Assembly: GCA_038210595.1 (NCBI GenBank)
Contig: JBBQWN010000003.1
Span: forward strand, 62,001 to 126,000
DNA from: Glacieibacterium sp038210595
GTDB lineage: Bacteria > Pseudomonadota > Alphaproteobacteria > Sphingomonadales > Sphingomonadaceae
DNA length: 64,000 nucleotides
Direction of reading: 5' to 3'
Part shown: in pieces, positions 8,680 to 17,505 of the stretch
Layout: each line of letters begins with the position of its first letter
How positions within the stretch are numbered: the first letter of the stretch is position 1
Program-made: the position numbers and the translations under genes
Notes under the pieces: generated by a model
Seen by the model: the letters and a program-made list of their open reading frames with translations, nothing else
Databases searched by the model: none
What the model was told of the DNA's origin: nothing

Positions 8680-9510
8680 ATGAGTCGCATCCTGCTCAAG
8701 ACCACGATCCCGACGACTGCGGATGACTGGCATGTCGGCCGTTTCGGCTTGCTTGCCGCGCACCTGCGCCAGCTCGGGCATGGGGTGACGGCGCGCGATC
8801 TCGATCAGCCAGACGGCAGCGACATCGATCTGCGGGCGGCGGCAGTGGGCGATTACGACCAGGTCTGGATCTTCGGAGTCGACGGCATCGGCGCGCTTGG
8901 CCCATCCGATATTGCCGCGATCGATGCGTTCCGCACCCGCGGCGGCGGCGTGCTGCTCAGCCGGGACCATCAGGACCTCGGCTCGTGCCTCGCCAACATC
9001 CCGGGCATCGGCCTGACCCAGCATTTCCATTCCGCCAATCCGGAGAGCGATCCGGAGCGGCAGGCGCAGGACGACACCGGCTCGCCGATGCTGTGGCCGA
9101 ACTATCATTCCGGCAACAACGGCGACGTGCAGGAAATTTCGGTCCTCGATCCGCTGCACCCGCTGGTCACCCGCGCCGATGGGTCGCCGATCCGCTGGTT
9201 CCCGACGCACCCGCACGAGGGTGCCGTCTCGGCCCCGGACGCCCTGCCCGGCGCACGCGTCGTCGCCTGCGGGCAGAGCTCGCAGACCGGCCGCCGCTTC
9301 AACCTGGTCGTCGCGGTCGAGGAGCCCGGCAAGGGCCGCGCCGTCGCCGACGCCAGCTTCCACCATTTCGCCGACTGCAACTGGGATCCCGCAGCCGGCG
9401 CGCCGAGCTTCGTCAACGAGCCGTGGGGTGACGCCATCGTCACCACCCCCGGCGCGCGCGCCGACGCCGAGCGTTACGCGGCGAACATTGCCGCCTGGCT
9501 GGCGGGGTGA
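8680..9510 (+). CDS. Conserved protein of unknown function (276 aa)
   Basis: The protein alternates beta and alpha segments, has no signal peptide and no membrane segment. Notable stretches are LLAAHLRQLGHGVTARDL at the N-terminus, VWIFGVDGIGAL, RGGGVLLSRDHQDLG and a His-rich centre (TQHFHSANPES, PTHPHEG, FHHFADCNWD). The fold suggested by the opening (a three-layer sandwich like type 1 glutamine-amidotransferase/ThuA proteins) is only an impression; no catalytic Cys-His-Glu triad is clear. Start ATG at 8680 follows the hydrolase-OsmC gene by ten bases, and the end overlaps the next start by four. Confidence 0.6.
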   Translation: MSRILLKTTIPTTADDWHVGRFGLLAAHLRQLGHGVTARDLDQPDGSDIDLRAAAVGDYDQVWIFGVDGIGALGPSDIAAIDAFRTRGGGVLLSRDHQDLGSCLANIPGIGLTQHFHSANPESDPERQAQDDTGSPMLWPNYHSGNNGDVQEISVLDPLHPLVTRADGSPIRWFPTHPHEGAVSAPDALPGARVVACGQSSQTGRRFNLVVAVEEPGKGRAVADASFHHFADCNWDPAAGAPSFVNEPWGDAIVTTPGARADAERYAANIAAWLAG

Positions 9511-9878
9511 CCCGACAGGAAGGTGGCTGCCACTGCGGCGCGGTGCGGTTCGCGGTGCGTATGCCCGCCGCCGTCACGCTGCTCGACTGCAACTGCTCGA
9601 TCTGTGCGAAGACCGGCTATCTGCACCTGATCGTCGCGGCCGGTGACTTCACCCTGCTCACCGATCCGGCCGCCCTCAGCGAATACCGCTTCGGCAGCGG
9701 CACGGCGCGTCACCTGTTCTGCGCCACCTGCGGGATCAAGAGCTTCTACGTGCCGCGGTCCCACCCCGACGGCTACAGCGTCAACTGGCGGGCGCTCGAT
9801 GATTGCCGCGGCATCGCGGTGACGGTGACCGCCTATGACGGCCGCGACTGGGAGGCTGCGCGCGCCGCTCTCGATTAG
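9507..9878 (+). CDS. GFA-family (CENP-V/GFA domain) zinc protein
   Basis: A 123-residue beta-sandwich zinc protein of the GFA family (glutathione-dependent formaldehyde-activating enzyme/Gfa-like). Zinc-binding Cys are visible in GGCHCGAVRF, DCNCSICAKTG and FCATCGIKSFYVPRS, which is the complete family pattern. Members are often annotated as S-(hydroxymethyl)glutathione synthase-like, but most have no proven enzyme activity. Nearness to glutathione reductase fits a thiol link without proving it. The start is GTG overlapping the preceding stop by four bases. Confidence 0.85.
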   Translation: MTRQEGGCHCGAVRFAVRMPAAVTLLDCNCSICAKTGYLHLIVAAGDFTLLTDPAALSEYRFGSGTARHLFCATCGIKSFYVPRSHPDGYSVNWRALDDCRGIAVTVTAYDGRDWEAARAALD

Positions 9879-9960
9879 GCATGGCTGCCATCGTCGCGGG
9901 CGGATTGCCCCGCGCCGTCTGCGCCCCTAACTGCAGGACGGTCCCACGGAGTTCAGACGC

Positions 9961-11301
9961 ATGCCCTACGACTATGACCTGTTCGTCATCGGTGCCGGTT
10001 CCGGCGGCGTGCGCGGCGCGCGGATCTCGGCCGGGCACGGCGCGCGGGTCGCGGTCGCCGAGGAACACCGCGTCGGCGGCACCTGCGTCATCCGCGGCTG
10101 TGTGCCCAAGAAGCTGCTCGTCTACGGTTCGCATTTTGCCGAGGACCTCGTCGATGCCAAACGGTTCGGCTGGACTCTGGGCAGCAAGGGCTTCGACTGG
10201 CCGACGCTGCGCGACAACGTGCTGGCCGAAGTCGACCGGCTGAACGGTATCTACCAGACCAATCTCGACGCGCAGAAGGTGACGACGCTGCACGGCCACG
10301 CCGTCCTGACCGGCGCACATACCGCGGAGGTCGACGGCGAGCCGATCACGTTCGACAAATTGCTGATCGCCACCGGTGCCCGGCCGATGGTGCCGCCGGT
10401 GCCGGGGGCCGAACACGGCATCACCTCGAACGAGGTCTTCCATCTCGAGGCGCTGCCGAAGCGGATCGTCATCGCGGGCGGCGGCTATATCGCCAACGAG
10501 TTCGCCGGCATCTTCCACGAGCTTGGCGTCCACGTCATGCTGGTCAACCGGGGCGACACCATCCTGCGCGGATGGGACTCCGCGCTGCGCGACCGGCTGC
10601 TGACCATCAGCATGACCAAGGGCATCGATTTCCGGTTCAACTGTAACTTTCAGCGCATTGAAAAGACAAACGAAGGCGTCCGTATCCACACCGATTGCGA
10701 TGACGAGCCGATCGACACCGACGTGCTGCTCTGGGCGGTTGGCCGGGTGCCCAATATCGAGGGCCTGGGCCTGGAGGCGGCGGGCGTGGCGCTCAATGCC
10801 AAGGGCGCCGTCGCGGTCGACGCCGAAAGCCGCACCAACGTCGAGAACATCTACGCGGTCGGCGATGTCACCGACCGCATCCAGCTGACGCCCATCGCCA
10901 TCCGCGAGGCGCATGCCTTCGCCGATTCGGTGTTCGGCGACCGCAAGTGGACCGTCGACTACGACTGCGTGCCCAGCGCGGTGTTCGCCAACCCGCCGCT
11001 CGGCTCGGTCGGGATGACGGAGGCGGAGGCGCGCACCGCGCTCGGCACGGTCAGGGTGTTCACCAGCGACTTCCGCCCGATGCGCAACGTGCTCGCCGGT
11101 CGCAACGAGCGTGCGCTCTATAAGCTGGTCGTCGACGCCGCCTCCGACCGCGTCGTCGGCGCGCACATGATCGGCCCCGACGCGCCGGAGGTCCTGCAGG
11201 CCGTCGCCATCGCGATCAAGGCGAAGCTTACGAAGGCGCAGTTCGATGACACCGTAGCGCTGCACCCGACCATGTCGGAGGAACTGGTCCTGATGCGCTA
11301 G
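9961..11301 (+). CDS. gor: Glutathione-disulfide reductase
   Basis: A 446-residue FAD- and NADPH-dependent disulfide oxidoreductase. Visible are the FAD dinucleotide motif (VIGAGSGGVRGARIS), the redox-active disulfide GGTCVIRGCVPKKLL, the NADPH Rossmann motif IAGGGYIANEFAG, the second FAD motif NIYAVGDVTD and the C-terminal catalytic His-Glu pair HPTMSEEL. RCNRGDTIL-type NRGDTILRGWD after the NADPH motif fits NADPH binding. It reduces GSSG to GSH in the cytoplasm. An 82-base gap precedes it; the ATG has GGAG-like sequence upstream (ACGGAGTTC). Confidence 0.94.
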   Translation: MPYDYDLFVIGAGSGGVRGARISAGHGARVAVAEEHRVGGTCVIRGCVPKKLLVYGSHFAEDLVDAKRFGWTLGSKGFDWPTLRDNVLAEVDRLNGIYQTNLDAQKVTTLHGHAVLTGAHTAEVDGEPITFDKLLIATGARPMVPPVPGAEHGITSNEVFHLEALPKRIVIAGGGYIANEFAGIFHELGVHVMLVNRGDTILRGWDSALRDRLLTISMTKGIDFRFNCNFQRIEKTNEGVRIHTDCDDEPIDTDVLLWAVGRVPNIEGLGLEAAGVALNAKGAVAVDAESRTNVENIYAVGDVTDRIQLTPIAIREAHAFADSVFGDRKWTVDYDCVPSAVFANPPLGSVGMTEAEARTALGTVRVFTSDFRPMRNVLAGRNERALYKLVVDAASDRVVGAHMIGPDAPEVLQAVAIAIKAKLTKAQFDDTVALHPTMSEELVLMR

Positions 11302-11342
11302 AACTTGCGCGGCTGGCGCGAATTGCGCAAGGAAACCGCGTC

Positions 11343-12725
11343 ATGACCCGCAACCGCCAATGGACCTCCGACAGCTGGCGCGCCTATGAGGCGCGGCAGC
11401 TGCCGATCTACCCCGACGCCGACGCCATCGCGCGCGCCGAGGCCGAGCTCGTTTCCTATCCGCCGCTGGTCTTCGCCGGCGAGGCGCGGGACCTGACCGC
11501 CGCGCTGGCCGAGGTCTCGGCGGGTCGCGCATTTCTGCTGCAGGGCGGCGACTGCGCCGAGAGCTTTGCCGAGTTCCACCCCAACAACATCCGCGACACC
11601 TTCCGCGTGCTGCTGCAGATGGCGGTGGTGCTGACCTTCGCGTCGAAGCTGCCGGTGGTGAAGGTCGGCCGCATGGCAGGCCAGTTCGCCAAGCCCCGCT
11701 CCGGCGACACCGAGGTTCAGGACGGTGTCGAGCTACCCAGTTACCGCGGTGACAACGTCAATGCGATCGAGTTCACACCCGAAGCCCGCGCGCCCGACCC
11801 GGCGCGGATGATGCGCGGCTATATGCAGTCGGCCGCGACGCTCAACCTGCTGCGCGCGTTCGCCAGCGGCGGCTATGCCAACCTCCACCAGGTGCACAAG
11901 TGGAATCTCGACTTCACCGGCCGGTCGCTGTGGTCGGCGCAGTATCAGGAGGTCGCCGACCGGATCGGCGAGGCGCTTGATTTCATGGCGGCGTGCGGGA
12001 TTTCGCCGGAGACCGTGCCGCAGCTGAAGGGCACCAGTTTCTACACCAGCCACGAGGCGCTGCTGCTCGGTTACGAACAAGCGCTGACGCGGCAGGATTC
12101 GCTGACCGGCGACTGGTACGACACCTCGGCGCACATGCTGTGGATCGGCGACCGAACGCGGTTCGAGGGGTCCGCGCATCTCGAGTTCCTGCGCGGCGTC
12201 GGCAACCCCATCGGCCTGAAGTGCGGCCCCAGCCTGGAGCCGGACGAGCTGATCCGCCTGCTCGACCTGCTCAACCCGGCAAACGCGCCGGGCCGCATCA
12301 CGCTGATCACCCGCTTCGGTGCCGAGAAGGTTGAGGCCGCCCTGCCCCGCCTGGTCCGCGCCGTGCGCCGCGAGGGCCGCCACGTCGTCTGGTCGTGCGA
12401 TCCGATGCACGGCAACACCGTCAAGGCGGCCAACGGCTACAAGACCCGGCCTTTCGACCGCATCCTGTCGGAAGTGAAGAATGTCTTTGCCGTGCATCGC
12501 GCTGAAGGCAGCTACGCCGGCGGCATCCACATTGAGATGACCGGGCAGAATGTCACCGAATGCACCGGCGGCGCCATCGCGATCACCGACGAGGGGCTGG
12601 CCGCGCGCTATCACACCCACTGCGACCCGCGCCTCAATGCCTCACAGTCGCTGGAGCTGGCGTTCCTGCTCGCCGATGCGCTGAAGGATGCACGCATCGA
12701 GCGTCCGGCGGTGGAGGCGGCTTGA
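11343..12725 (+). CDS. 3-deoxy-7-phosphoheptulonate synthase, class II
   Basis: A 460-residue class II (plant/AroAII type) DAHP synthase, the entry step of the shikimate pathway (PEP plus erythrose-4-P). Typical stretches are FLLQGGDCAESFAEF, KVGRMAGQFAKPRS, KCGPSLEPDEL, WSCDPMHGNTV and GGIHIEMTGQNVTECTGG, which together carry the metal and substrate ligands. Length is normal for the class. It lies 41 bases after gor in the same direction and just ahead of tRNA-Glu. Confidence 0.95.
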   Translation: MTRNRQWTSDSWRAYEARQLPIYPDADAIARAEAELVSYPPLVFAGEARDLTAALAEVSAGRAFLLQGGDCAESFAEFHPNNIRDTFRVLLQMAVVLTFASKLPVVKVGRMAGQFAKPRSGDTEVQDGVELPSYRGDNVNAIEFTPEARAPDPARMMRGYMQSAATLNLLRAFASGGYANLHQVHKWNLDFTGRSLWSAQYQEVADRIGEALDFMAACGISPETVPQLKGTSFYTSHEALLLGYEQALTRQDSLTGDWYDTSAHMLWIGDRTRFEGSAHLEFLRGVGNPIGLKCGPSLEPDELIRLLDLLNPANAPGRITLITRFGAEKVEAALPRLVRAVRREGRHVVWSCDPMHGNTVKAANGYKTRPFDRILSEVKNVFAVHRAEGSYAGGIHIEMTGQNVTECTGGAIAITDEGLAARYHTHCDPRLNASQSLELAFLLADALKDARIERPAVEAA

Positions 12726-12766
12726 CTATCGCAGCCCCGCCCCGTAACTCCGCGCTTCGCTTGCGC

Positions 12767-12841
12767 GGCCCCTTCGTCTAGCGGTTAGGACGCGGCCCTC
12801 TCACGGCTGAAGCACGAGTTCGATTCTCGTAGGGGTCACCA
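12767..12841 (+). tRNA. tRNA-Glu (anticodon CTC)
   Basis: A 75-base cloverleaf with an encoded CCA. The acceptor stem GGCCCCT pairs with AGGGGTC (one G-U). The anticodon loop CTCTCAC lies between CGGCC and GGCTG and reads CTC, decoding GAG. The T arm is CGAGTTCGATTCTCG, carrying the invariant TTCGA. GAG is a preferred Glu codon in this GC-rich genome. It stands alone between the DAHP synthase gene and a small minus-strand gene. Confidence 0.96.
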
Positions 12842-12845
12842 GCGC

Positions 12846-13049
12846 TCAGCGGCGCAACCGGCGCGACACCAATATCATCGCCAGCCCGAACGCCATCAGC
12901 GCGGCACCGCGGCCGATCCACGGCGTCTGGTCGATCATGAAGCTGCTGCGTGGGTACGGAAAGATGCCGCTGCCCTGCGCGGCGAACAACAGCCCGAGCG
13001 CGACGGCCAGACCGCCGGTGACGACGAGGATGCGGCGGATGGCGGTCAT
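12846..13049 (-). CDS. Small two-helix membrane protein, unknown function
   Basis: A 67-residue protein with two membrane helices (residues about 5-25, ILVVTGGLAVALGLLFAAQ, and 45-62, AALMAFGLAMILVS), a short loop with IFPYPRSSFMIDQTPWIGRG between, and a basic C-terminus. The loop motif suggests a conserved family of small proteins seen in sphingomonads, but no function is known to me. It ends four bases from the tRNA-Glu 3' end on the opposite strand and is divergent from the cyclophilin. Confidence 0.6.
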   Translation of the reverse strand: MTAIRRILVVTGGLAVALGLLFAAQGSGIFPYPRSSFMIDQTPWIGRGAALMAFGLAMILVSRRLRR

Positions 13050-13106
13050 GGGGTCTCCGGCAGGCTGCGATAGCCTTCACATACGGGTTTACGCTATCCT
13101 GCCCGG

Positions 13107-13742
13107 ATGATCGACCGGCGTATCCTGATGACGGCAACCGCGATGCTGTGGAGCAGCACGGCATGGGGACAGGCGGCACCGGTCGAGCCCGCCACGCCGG
13201 TGCCAGCCGTGCCGGCCCCGGCAACGGTGCGGGTCGAGTTGACGACCTCGCTCGGCGTTGTCGCCATTGCTGTCGAGACGGAGCGTGCGCCGATCACTGC
13301 GGCAAACTTTCTGCGCTACGTCCGCGAGAAGCGGCTTGACGGAACCAGTTTCTATCGGGCGCTGAACTTCCCCGGTGCGCCCGGCTTCGGCCTGATCCAG
13401 GGCGGCGTTCGCGGCGACCCGAAACGGACGCTGAAGCCGATCGCCCATGAGCCGACGTCGCGGACCGGCATTCTCCATACCGACGGCACGGTATCGATGG
13501 CGCGCGCCGCACCGGGCACCGCTACCGGTGACTTCTTCATCATCCTTGGCCCGATCCCGTCACTCGACGCGCAGCCGGGTGGCGATCCGGGCTTTGCGGC
13601 GTTCGGGCACGTTGTCGAGGGCATGGACGTCGTGCGCCGCATCCTCGCCGCGCCAGTTTCGGCAACCGCCGGGGAAGGCGCGATGAAAGGCCAGATGATC
13701 GTCGCCCCGGTGAAGATCGTCAGCGCGCACCGGGCGGGCTAG
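13107..13742 (+). CDS. Cyclophilin-type peptidylprolyl isomerase, exported
   Basis: A 211-residue protein with an N-terminal signal peptide (RRILMTATAMLWSSTAWGQA) and a Pro/Ala linker. The cyclophilin domain runs from about residue 45: TSLGVVAIAVETERAPITAANFLRY, FYRALN, GFGLIQGG, SMARAAPGTATGDFFIILG. The last is a divergent form of the usual MAN-SQFFI core. It should catalyse prolyl cis-trans isomerisation in the periplasm. It converges on the PEP-CTERM gene, with the minus-strand terminator between them. Confidence 0.88.
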   Translation: MIDRRILMTATAMLWSSTAWGQAAPVEPATPVPAVPAPATVRVELTTSLGVVAIAVETERAPITAANFLRYVREKRLDGTSFYRALNFPGAPGFGLIQGGVRGDPKRTLKPIAHEPTSRTGILHTDGTVSMARAAPGTATGDFFIILGPIPSLDAQPGGDPGFAAFGHVVEGMDVVRRILAAPVSATAGEGAMKGQMIVAPVKIVSAHRAG

Positions 13743-13746
13743 CCCA

Positions 13747-13774
13747 TAAAAAAAGGCGCGCCCGAAGGCGCGCC
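13747..13774 (-). terminator. Rho-independent terminator of the PEP-CTERM gene
   Basis: On the minus strand the self-complementary arms GGCGCGCC (13755-13762 and 13767-13774) with a four-base TTCG loop are followed directly by a run of seven T. It lies 46 bases beyond the stop of the minus-strand PEP-CTERM gene. On the plus strand no T-run follows, so it acts for the minus strand. Confidence 0.85.
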
Positions 13775-13820
13775 GATCAAGAAGCGTGCGGCGGAGCCAA
13801 AGCCCCGCCGCGGGACGAAT

Positions 13821-14630
13821 TCAGGCAGCGACCGAAGCGTTGCGGCTGCGGCGGCGGGTCTGCAGACCAACCATGCCGAAGCCGACGATCATCAGGCCCC
13901 AGACGGCGGGCTCGGGCACCGCGTCGACGAGCGGCGCGGGATCAGCCGAGAAACTGCCGGTGCTGAAGGCGCGGAAATTGCGAAGTGCGCGGTTCGGGTT
14001 GCCGTTTGTCGGGATCGCCTGAAGCGCGCTGGTGATCGCGGTCAGCGAGATCGAGAAATCGTTCGCCGCAGCCGGATCGAACGTCAGGAAGTCCGACGTG
14101 TAGGTCAACGACAAACCCTGCGTTCCCGAACTCGAATAGCCCGCCGACGTTCCGAGACGCGCACCCGAGATGGTCGAATTGGTAAAGGTGGCCGAGAGCA
14201 GGTTGGAGCCGGCAGCATAAAGAGTCGAGCCGACGACCAGCGGTGCGGTCGTCACGAACGAAAAGCCGCCGGCGATACCCGTCTCGATCAGCTGACCACC
14301 CGCCAGGATTGCCGGCGAGTTGGTAACCGTAGCAAACAGCGTGTAATTCGCTGTGACGTTGGTCACGTACGGCGAGATGCTCGGCAGGAGGAACGAGAAG
14401 CTGACCGGCCGGCTGCCAGGAACCGTCGCCGTCGGCGAGCTCGTCGTGTAGATCGATCCACCGCTGCCGTTGGAAACGCCGTTCGTGCCGTCGTTCTTCC
14501 AGTAGGTCTGCCCGCGATTACCGATCGCCTGAAACTGCGCAAAGGTGACGACCACGGCCTGAGCCGGAACCGCGGCGACAACCGCTCCAGCAACCAGCGT
14601 CGCGGCAGTCAGGCTCTTCAACAAGGTCAT
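13821..14630 (-). CDS. PEP-CTERM sorting-domain protein
   Basis: A 269-residue exported protein. It has a signal peptide at residues 1-27 (KSLTAATLVAGAVVAAVPAQA), a Ser/Thr/Gly-rich beta-type body, and a C-terminal sorting signal at about 238-258: VPEPAVWGLMIVGFG followed by the basic RRRSRN. PEP-CTERM proteins are recognised at the inner membrane by exosortase and are linked to exopolysaccharide. Start ATG at 14630 is preceded by GGGAGAG; an upstream in-frame ATG at 14711 lacks a signal-like start. It is the probable local substrate of the exosortase about 5 kb upstream. Confidence 0.9.
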   Translation of the reverse strand: MTLLKSLTAATLVAGAVVAAVPAQAVVVTFAQFQAIGNRGQTYWKNDGTNGVSNGSGGSIYTTSSPTATVPGSRPVSFSFLLPSISPYVTNVTANYTLFATVTNSPAILAGGQLIETGIAGGFSFVTTAPLVVGSTLYAAGSNLLSATFTNSTISGARLGTSAGYSSSGTQGLSLTYTSDFLTFDPAAANDFSISLTAITSALQAIPTNGNPNRALRNFRAFSTGSFSADPAPLVDAVPEPAVWGLMIVGFGMVGLQTRRRSRNASVAA

Positions 14631-14724
14631 CACGCTCTCCCACTTCTCGATCAGTTTGCCCGAACCGGGCGAATACGCAAGGCCTTGAGCCTCTTTCCTG
14701 TAACCTAGCAACTTTCATGCCAGT

Positions 14725-14736
14725 CGCCCTAGGGCG
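14725..14736. promoter_or_regulatory. 12-bp perfect palindrome upstream of the PEP-CTERM gene
   Basis: CGCCCTAGGGCG is perfectly self-complementary. It lies about 95 bases upstream of the PEP-CTERM start and touches the 3' end of the acyltransferase gene. It could be an operator or part of a terminator stem. No factor can be named from sequence. Confidence 0.25.
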
Positions 14737-15882
14737 CTAACTTGTTGATTTTCTTCGATGGCCGTTTTGCCCTTGGGTGCCGAGTGTAAAATCCTCCGAC
14801 ACTCCCTGGCGTCTTGCCAAAACAGTTCGTGATTTTAGTGTTAATGCCGGTTTCTCGATGAGGTGCCACGACGCGGCCGCGAACGGCAGCAACAGGGCAA
14901 AACCGACCCCGATATTGGCCAGCGGTGTGCGGCCCCAGCCCAGCTCGACCGCCAGCTGTTGCGCCGGGAAGGCGTAGATGTAGATGCCGTAACTATAGTC
15001 CGGCAGCGCCCGGCTGAGCCGCTTGATCCCGGCTGGCGCGACGAACGCGGCAACGCCGATCAGATAGGCAAAGGCGACCTGAAGCGCGACCATCGACACC
15101 GCGGGCGGCAGCGGCGCGCGGACCAGCGCCAGCGCCGCGGCGACCCCGGCAAGCGCCGCCGGCCACGACCAGCGGATTTCGCCGCGCCACTGGTAAGCGA
15201 TGACACCGAGGAAGAAGGACAGTGCCAGCCGGCGCGGCCGGTCGAGCGCCGGTATCGCATCGAGCGGGATGGCGATGTGCACCGCAACGGCGATCAGGAA
15301 CGCGGCCAGCAGCCAGCGGCGCGACCGCAAGGCACCCAGCGCGCCGAGGATACCGAGCACGACATAGCAGCGAACTTCCTGCGGGATCGTCCACAGCGAC
15401 CCGTTGACGCCGCGCACCGGCAGGTTCTCGAAAATTCCGGGCAGGCGGTAATCGGCGTTCAGCAGCAGCGCGTTATCGACCACGTAGCGCCAGGTGCGCG
15501 GGTCGCGCAGATAGTCGGCAAACGGCAGCGTGCTGACCCAGGCACCGAGTCCCAGCGTGACCAGGATCAGCATCACCCACAGGCCCGGGATCAGGCGCAG
15601 GGCGCGCGCCACGCCGAACGCGACCGGCCCGCGCTTGACGAGGCTGCCGGTGACCAGAAAGCCGCTCAGCGTGAAGAACAGGAACACCGCCAGCCCGGCG
15701 ACCGGAAAGCCGAGCAGCGCGACGCTGGGATCGAGCCCGGTGCGCCACTGCGTCAGGTCCCAGCCATGGGAGAACATCACCGTGCTGGCGAGCAGCCAGC
15801 GCAGCGCGGTGAAGGCATTGCCCTCGGCGGTAAGGTCGGCGGGCACGAGGCGGCGGCCGGCCAGCCAAGGCGGCACGCTCAA
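14737..15882 (-). CDS. Acyltransferase family 3 membrane protein (OafA-like)
   Basis: A 381-residue integral membrane O-acyltransferase with about ten hydrophobic segments. Family features are FTALRWLLASTVMFSHGWD (the N-terminal His of the R-x(n)-H motif), FFTLSGFLVTGSLVKRG and a late YSYGIYIYAFPAQQ. These enzymes add acetyl or other acyl groups to extracellular or membrane-linked glycans. I chose TTG at 15882, which overlaps the upstream sugar transferase stop as TTGA; GTG at 15876 is an alternative. It probably decorates the polysaccharide made by this locus. Confidence 0.82.
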   Translation of the reverse strand: MSVPPWLAGRRLVPADLTAEGNAFTALRWLLASTVMFSHGWDLTQWRTGLDPSVALLGFPVAGLAVFLFFTLSGFLVTGSLVKRGPVAFGVARALRLIPGLWVMLILVTLGLGAWVSTLPFADYLRDPRTWRYVVDNALLLNADYRLPGIFENLPVRGVNGSLWTIPQEVRCYVVLGILGALGALRSRRWLLAAFLIAVAVHIAIPLDAIPALDRPRRLALSFFLGVIAYQWRGEIRWSWPAALAGVAAALALVRAPLPPAVSMVALQVAFAYLIGVAAFVAPAGIKRLSRALPDYSYGIYIYAFPAQQLAVELGWGRTPLANIGVGFALLLPFAAASWHLIEKPALTLKSRTVLARRQGVSEDFTLGTQGQNGHRRKSTS

Positions 15883-17375
15883 AACGCGTTCCGCGGCATC
15901 ACCAGTGCGACGCCGGTGCGCATCATGATGTACAGATCGAACCAGATCGACCAATTCTCGATGTAATAAAGGTCGTGCTCGAAGCGTTTGACCAGCTTGT
16001 CCTCGGTATCGGTCTCGCCACGCCAGCCGCAGACCTGGGCCCAGCCGGTGATACCCGGCTTGACCTTGTGGCGCGCGGCATAGCTCAGCACAACGTCGGA
16101 AAACAGCTTGCCGCCGGCACGGGTGGAGGCGGCATGCGGCCGCGGCCCGACCAGCGACATCGTCCCCTGCAGCACGTTCAGCAGCTGCGGCAGTTCGTCG
16201 ATGCTGAGCGCCCGAATGATGCGCCCGACCCGCGTCACGCGTGGATCGCTCCGCGACGCCTGCTGGATATTATGGGTTTCGGAACGATTGTGGAACATCG
16301 AGCGGAATTTGTAGACGTGGAACGGACGGTTGTTGAAGCCTTCGCGCGGCTGACGGAACAGGATCGGCCCGGGCGAATCGAGCCGGATGGCAACCGCGAC
16401 GATCAGCATCAGCGGTGCCGCCAGGATCAGCGCGAGACTGCCGATAACGCGGTCCTCGATGATCTTCGCCCACGCGTCGACGCCGGAGATCGGGCGTTCG
16501 AACAAGGTCATCACCGGCATCTCGCCCAGCAGCACGACTGGACGCGACGCGAAGGCAAAGCTGGCGAGGTCGGGTGCGAGACGGATACGCACCGGCGTCA
16601 GCGCCAGGTGCGAGACGATCTGCTGCAGCCGCACGTCGGCCGACCATGGCAGCGCGACGATGACCTGGTCGATGTCGCCTTTACGGATCCGCCCGACCAG
16701 CGCCTCGAGATTGCCGAGCACCGGAATGCCTTCGGCAACCGCCGGCACCCGCCCGTCCTGCCGGTCGTCGTAGAAGCCGACCAGCGAGATCGTCAGCTTG
16801 TCGTGGGACAGGATGTAGTTCGCCAGCCGCGCCCCCTGCGAGCCGGCCCCGAAGATCGCCACCCGCTGATCGAACGTGCCGCGCCGTTTCAGGCGGCGCA
16901 CCCACACCGTCATCAGCCCGCGCGTGCCGAGCAGCGTGACGCCGCCGCTGGCAAACCAGCCGATAACCCAGGCGCGCGAAACCTGCTCCGACGCCTTGAG
17001 CAGGAAGGCGAGAGTCAGCATGAACAGCGTCGTCGCAACCCAGCTGACGCCGACCCGCTGCCAGGCGCGGCGCAGCGAAAACTGCGCGTCGATGTCATAG
17101 CAGCCGACCGTTTCGGCGAGCACGGCGAACGACAGCGCCGTCATCGCCACGATGCGGTGGTACTGGGTAACCTGGTCCGCGCTCCGGACATCGAGAAACA
17201 GGCTGATGGCCAGCAGGCCGGACGCGATGACGACGCCGAATTCGATCGCCCGCACGGTCCACACGACAACGTCCAGCGGCATGCCGGTCTTGTCGGCGCG
17301 CGCGGCCTGCAGGCCTTCGGGAGGAAGCGAGACGTCGTTCATGACTGGCGGCGTAACCTCATTGTCCCGGCGCAT
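15879..17375 (-). CDS. Undecaprenyl-phosphate sugar-1-phosphate transferase (initiating, WcaJ/EpsB type)
   Basis: About 498 residues. An N-terminal block of four to five membrane helices is followed by a CoA-binding-like Rossmann region (VAIFGAGSQGARLANYIL, residues about 150-165) and the C-terminal bacterial sugar transferase domain. The latter has LDSPGPILFRQPREGFN, HVYKFRSM, LSIDELPQLLNVLQGTMSLVGPRP and KPGITGWAQVCGWRGE. It transfers a hexose-1-phosphate to undecaprenyl phosphate to start each repeat unit. Start is uncertain: ATG at 17375 or 17342. It is the first gene of a two-gene minus unit with the acyltransferase. Confidence 0.9.
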   Translation of the reverse strand: MRRDNEVTPPVMNDVSLPPEGLQAARADKTGMPLDVVVWTVRAIEFGVVIASGLLAISLFLDVRSADQVTQYHRIVAMTALSFAVLAETVGCYDIDAQFSLRRAWQRVGVSWVATTLFMLTLAFLLKASEQVSRAWVIGWFASGGVTLLGTRGLMTVWVRRLKRRGTFDQRVAIFGAGSQGARLANYILSHDKLTISLVGFYDDRQDGRVPAVAEGIPVLGNLEALVGRIRKGDIDQVIVALPWSADVRLQQIVSHLALTPVRIRLAPDLASFAFASRPVVLLGEMPVMTLFERPISGVDAWAKIIEDRVIGSLALILAAPLMLIVAVAIRLDSPGPILFRQPREGFNNRPFHVYKFRSMFHNRSETHNIQQASRSDPRVTRVGRIIRALSIDELPQLLNVLQGTMSLVGPRPHAASTRAGGKLFSDVVLSYAARHKVKPGITGWAQVCGWRGETDTEDKLVKRFEHDLYYIENWSIWFDLYIMMRTGVALVMPRNAF

Positions 17376-17505
17376 TGCCGAAACCCGACGCCAACAGCGC
17401 CCGCTGCAGAGCAAGGCTTTTCCTACCCCGGCCCAATGTTAGTGGCTTGGCGGTTACAAAGCGGTATACGTGATGCATCAGGGCGGGTGGCCCGGGGGAG
17501 CATGA

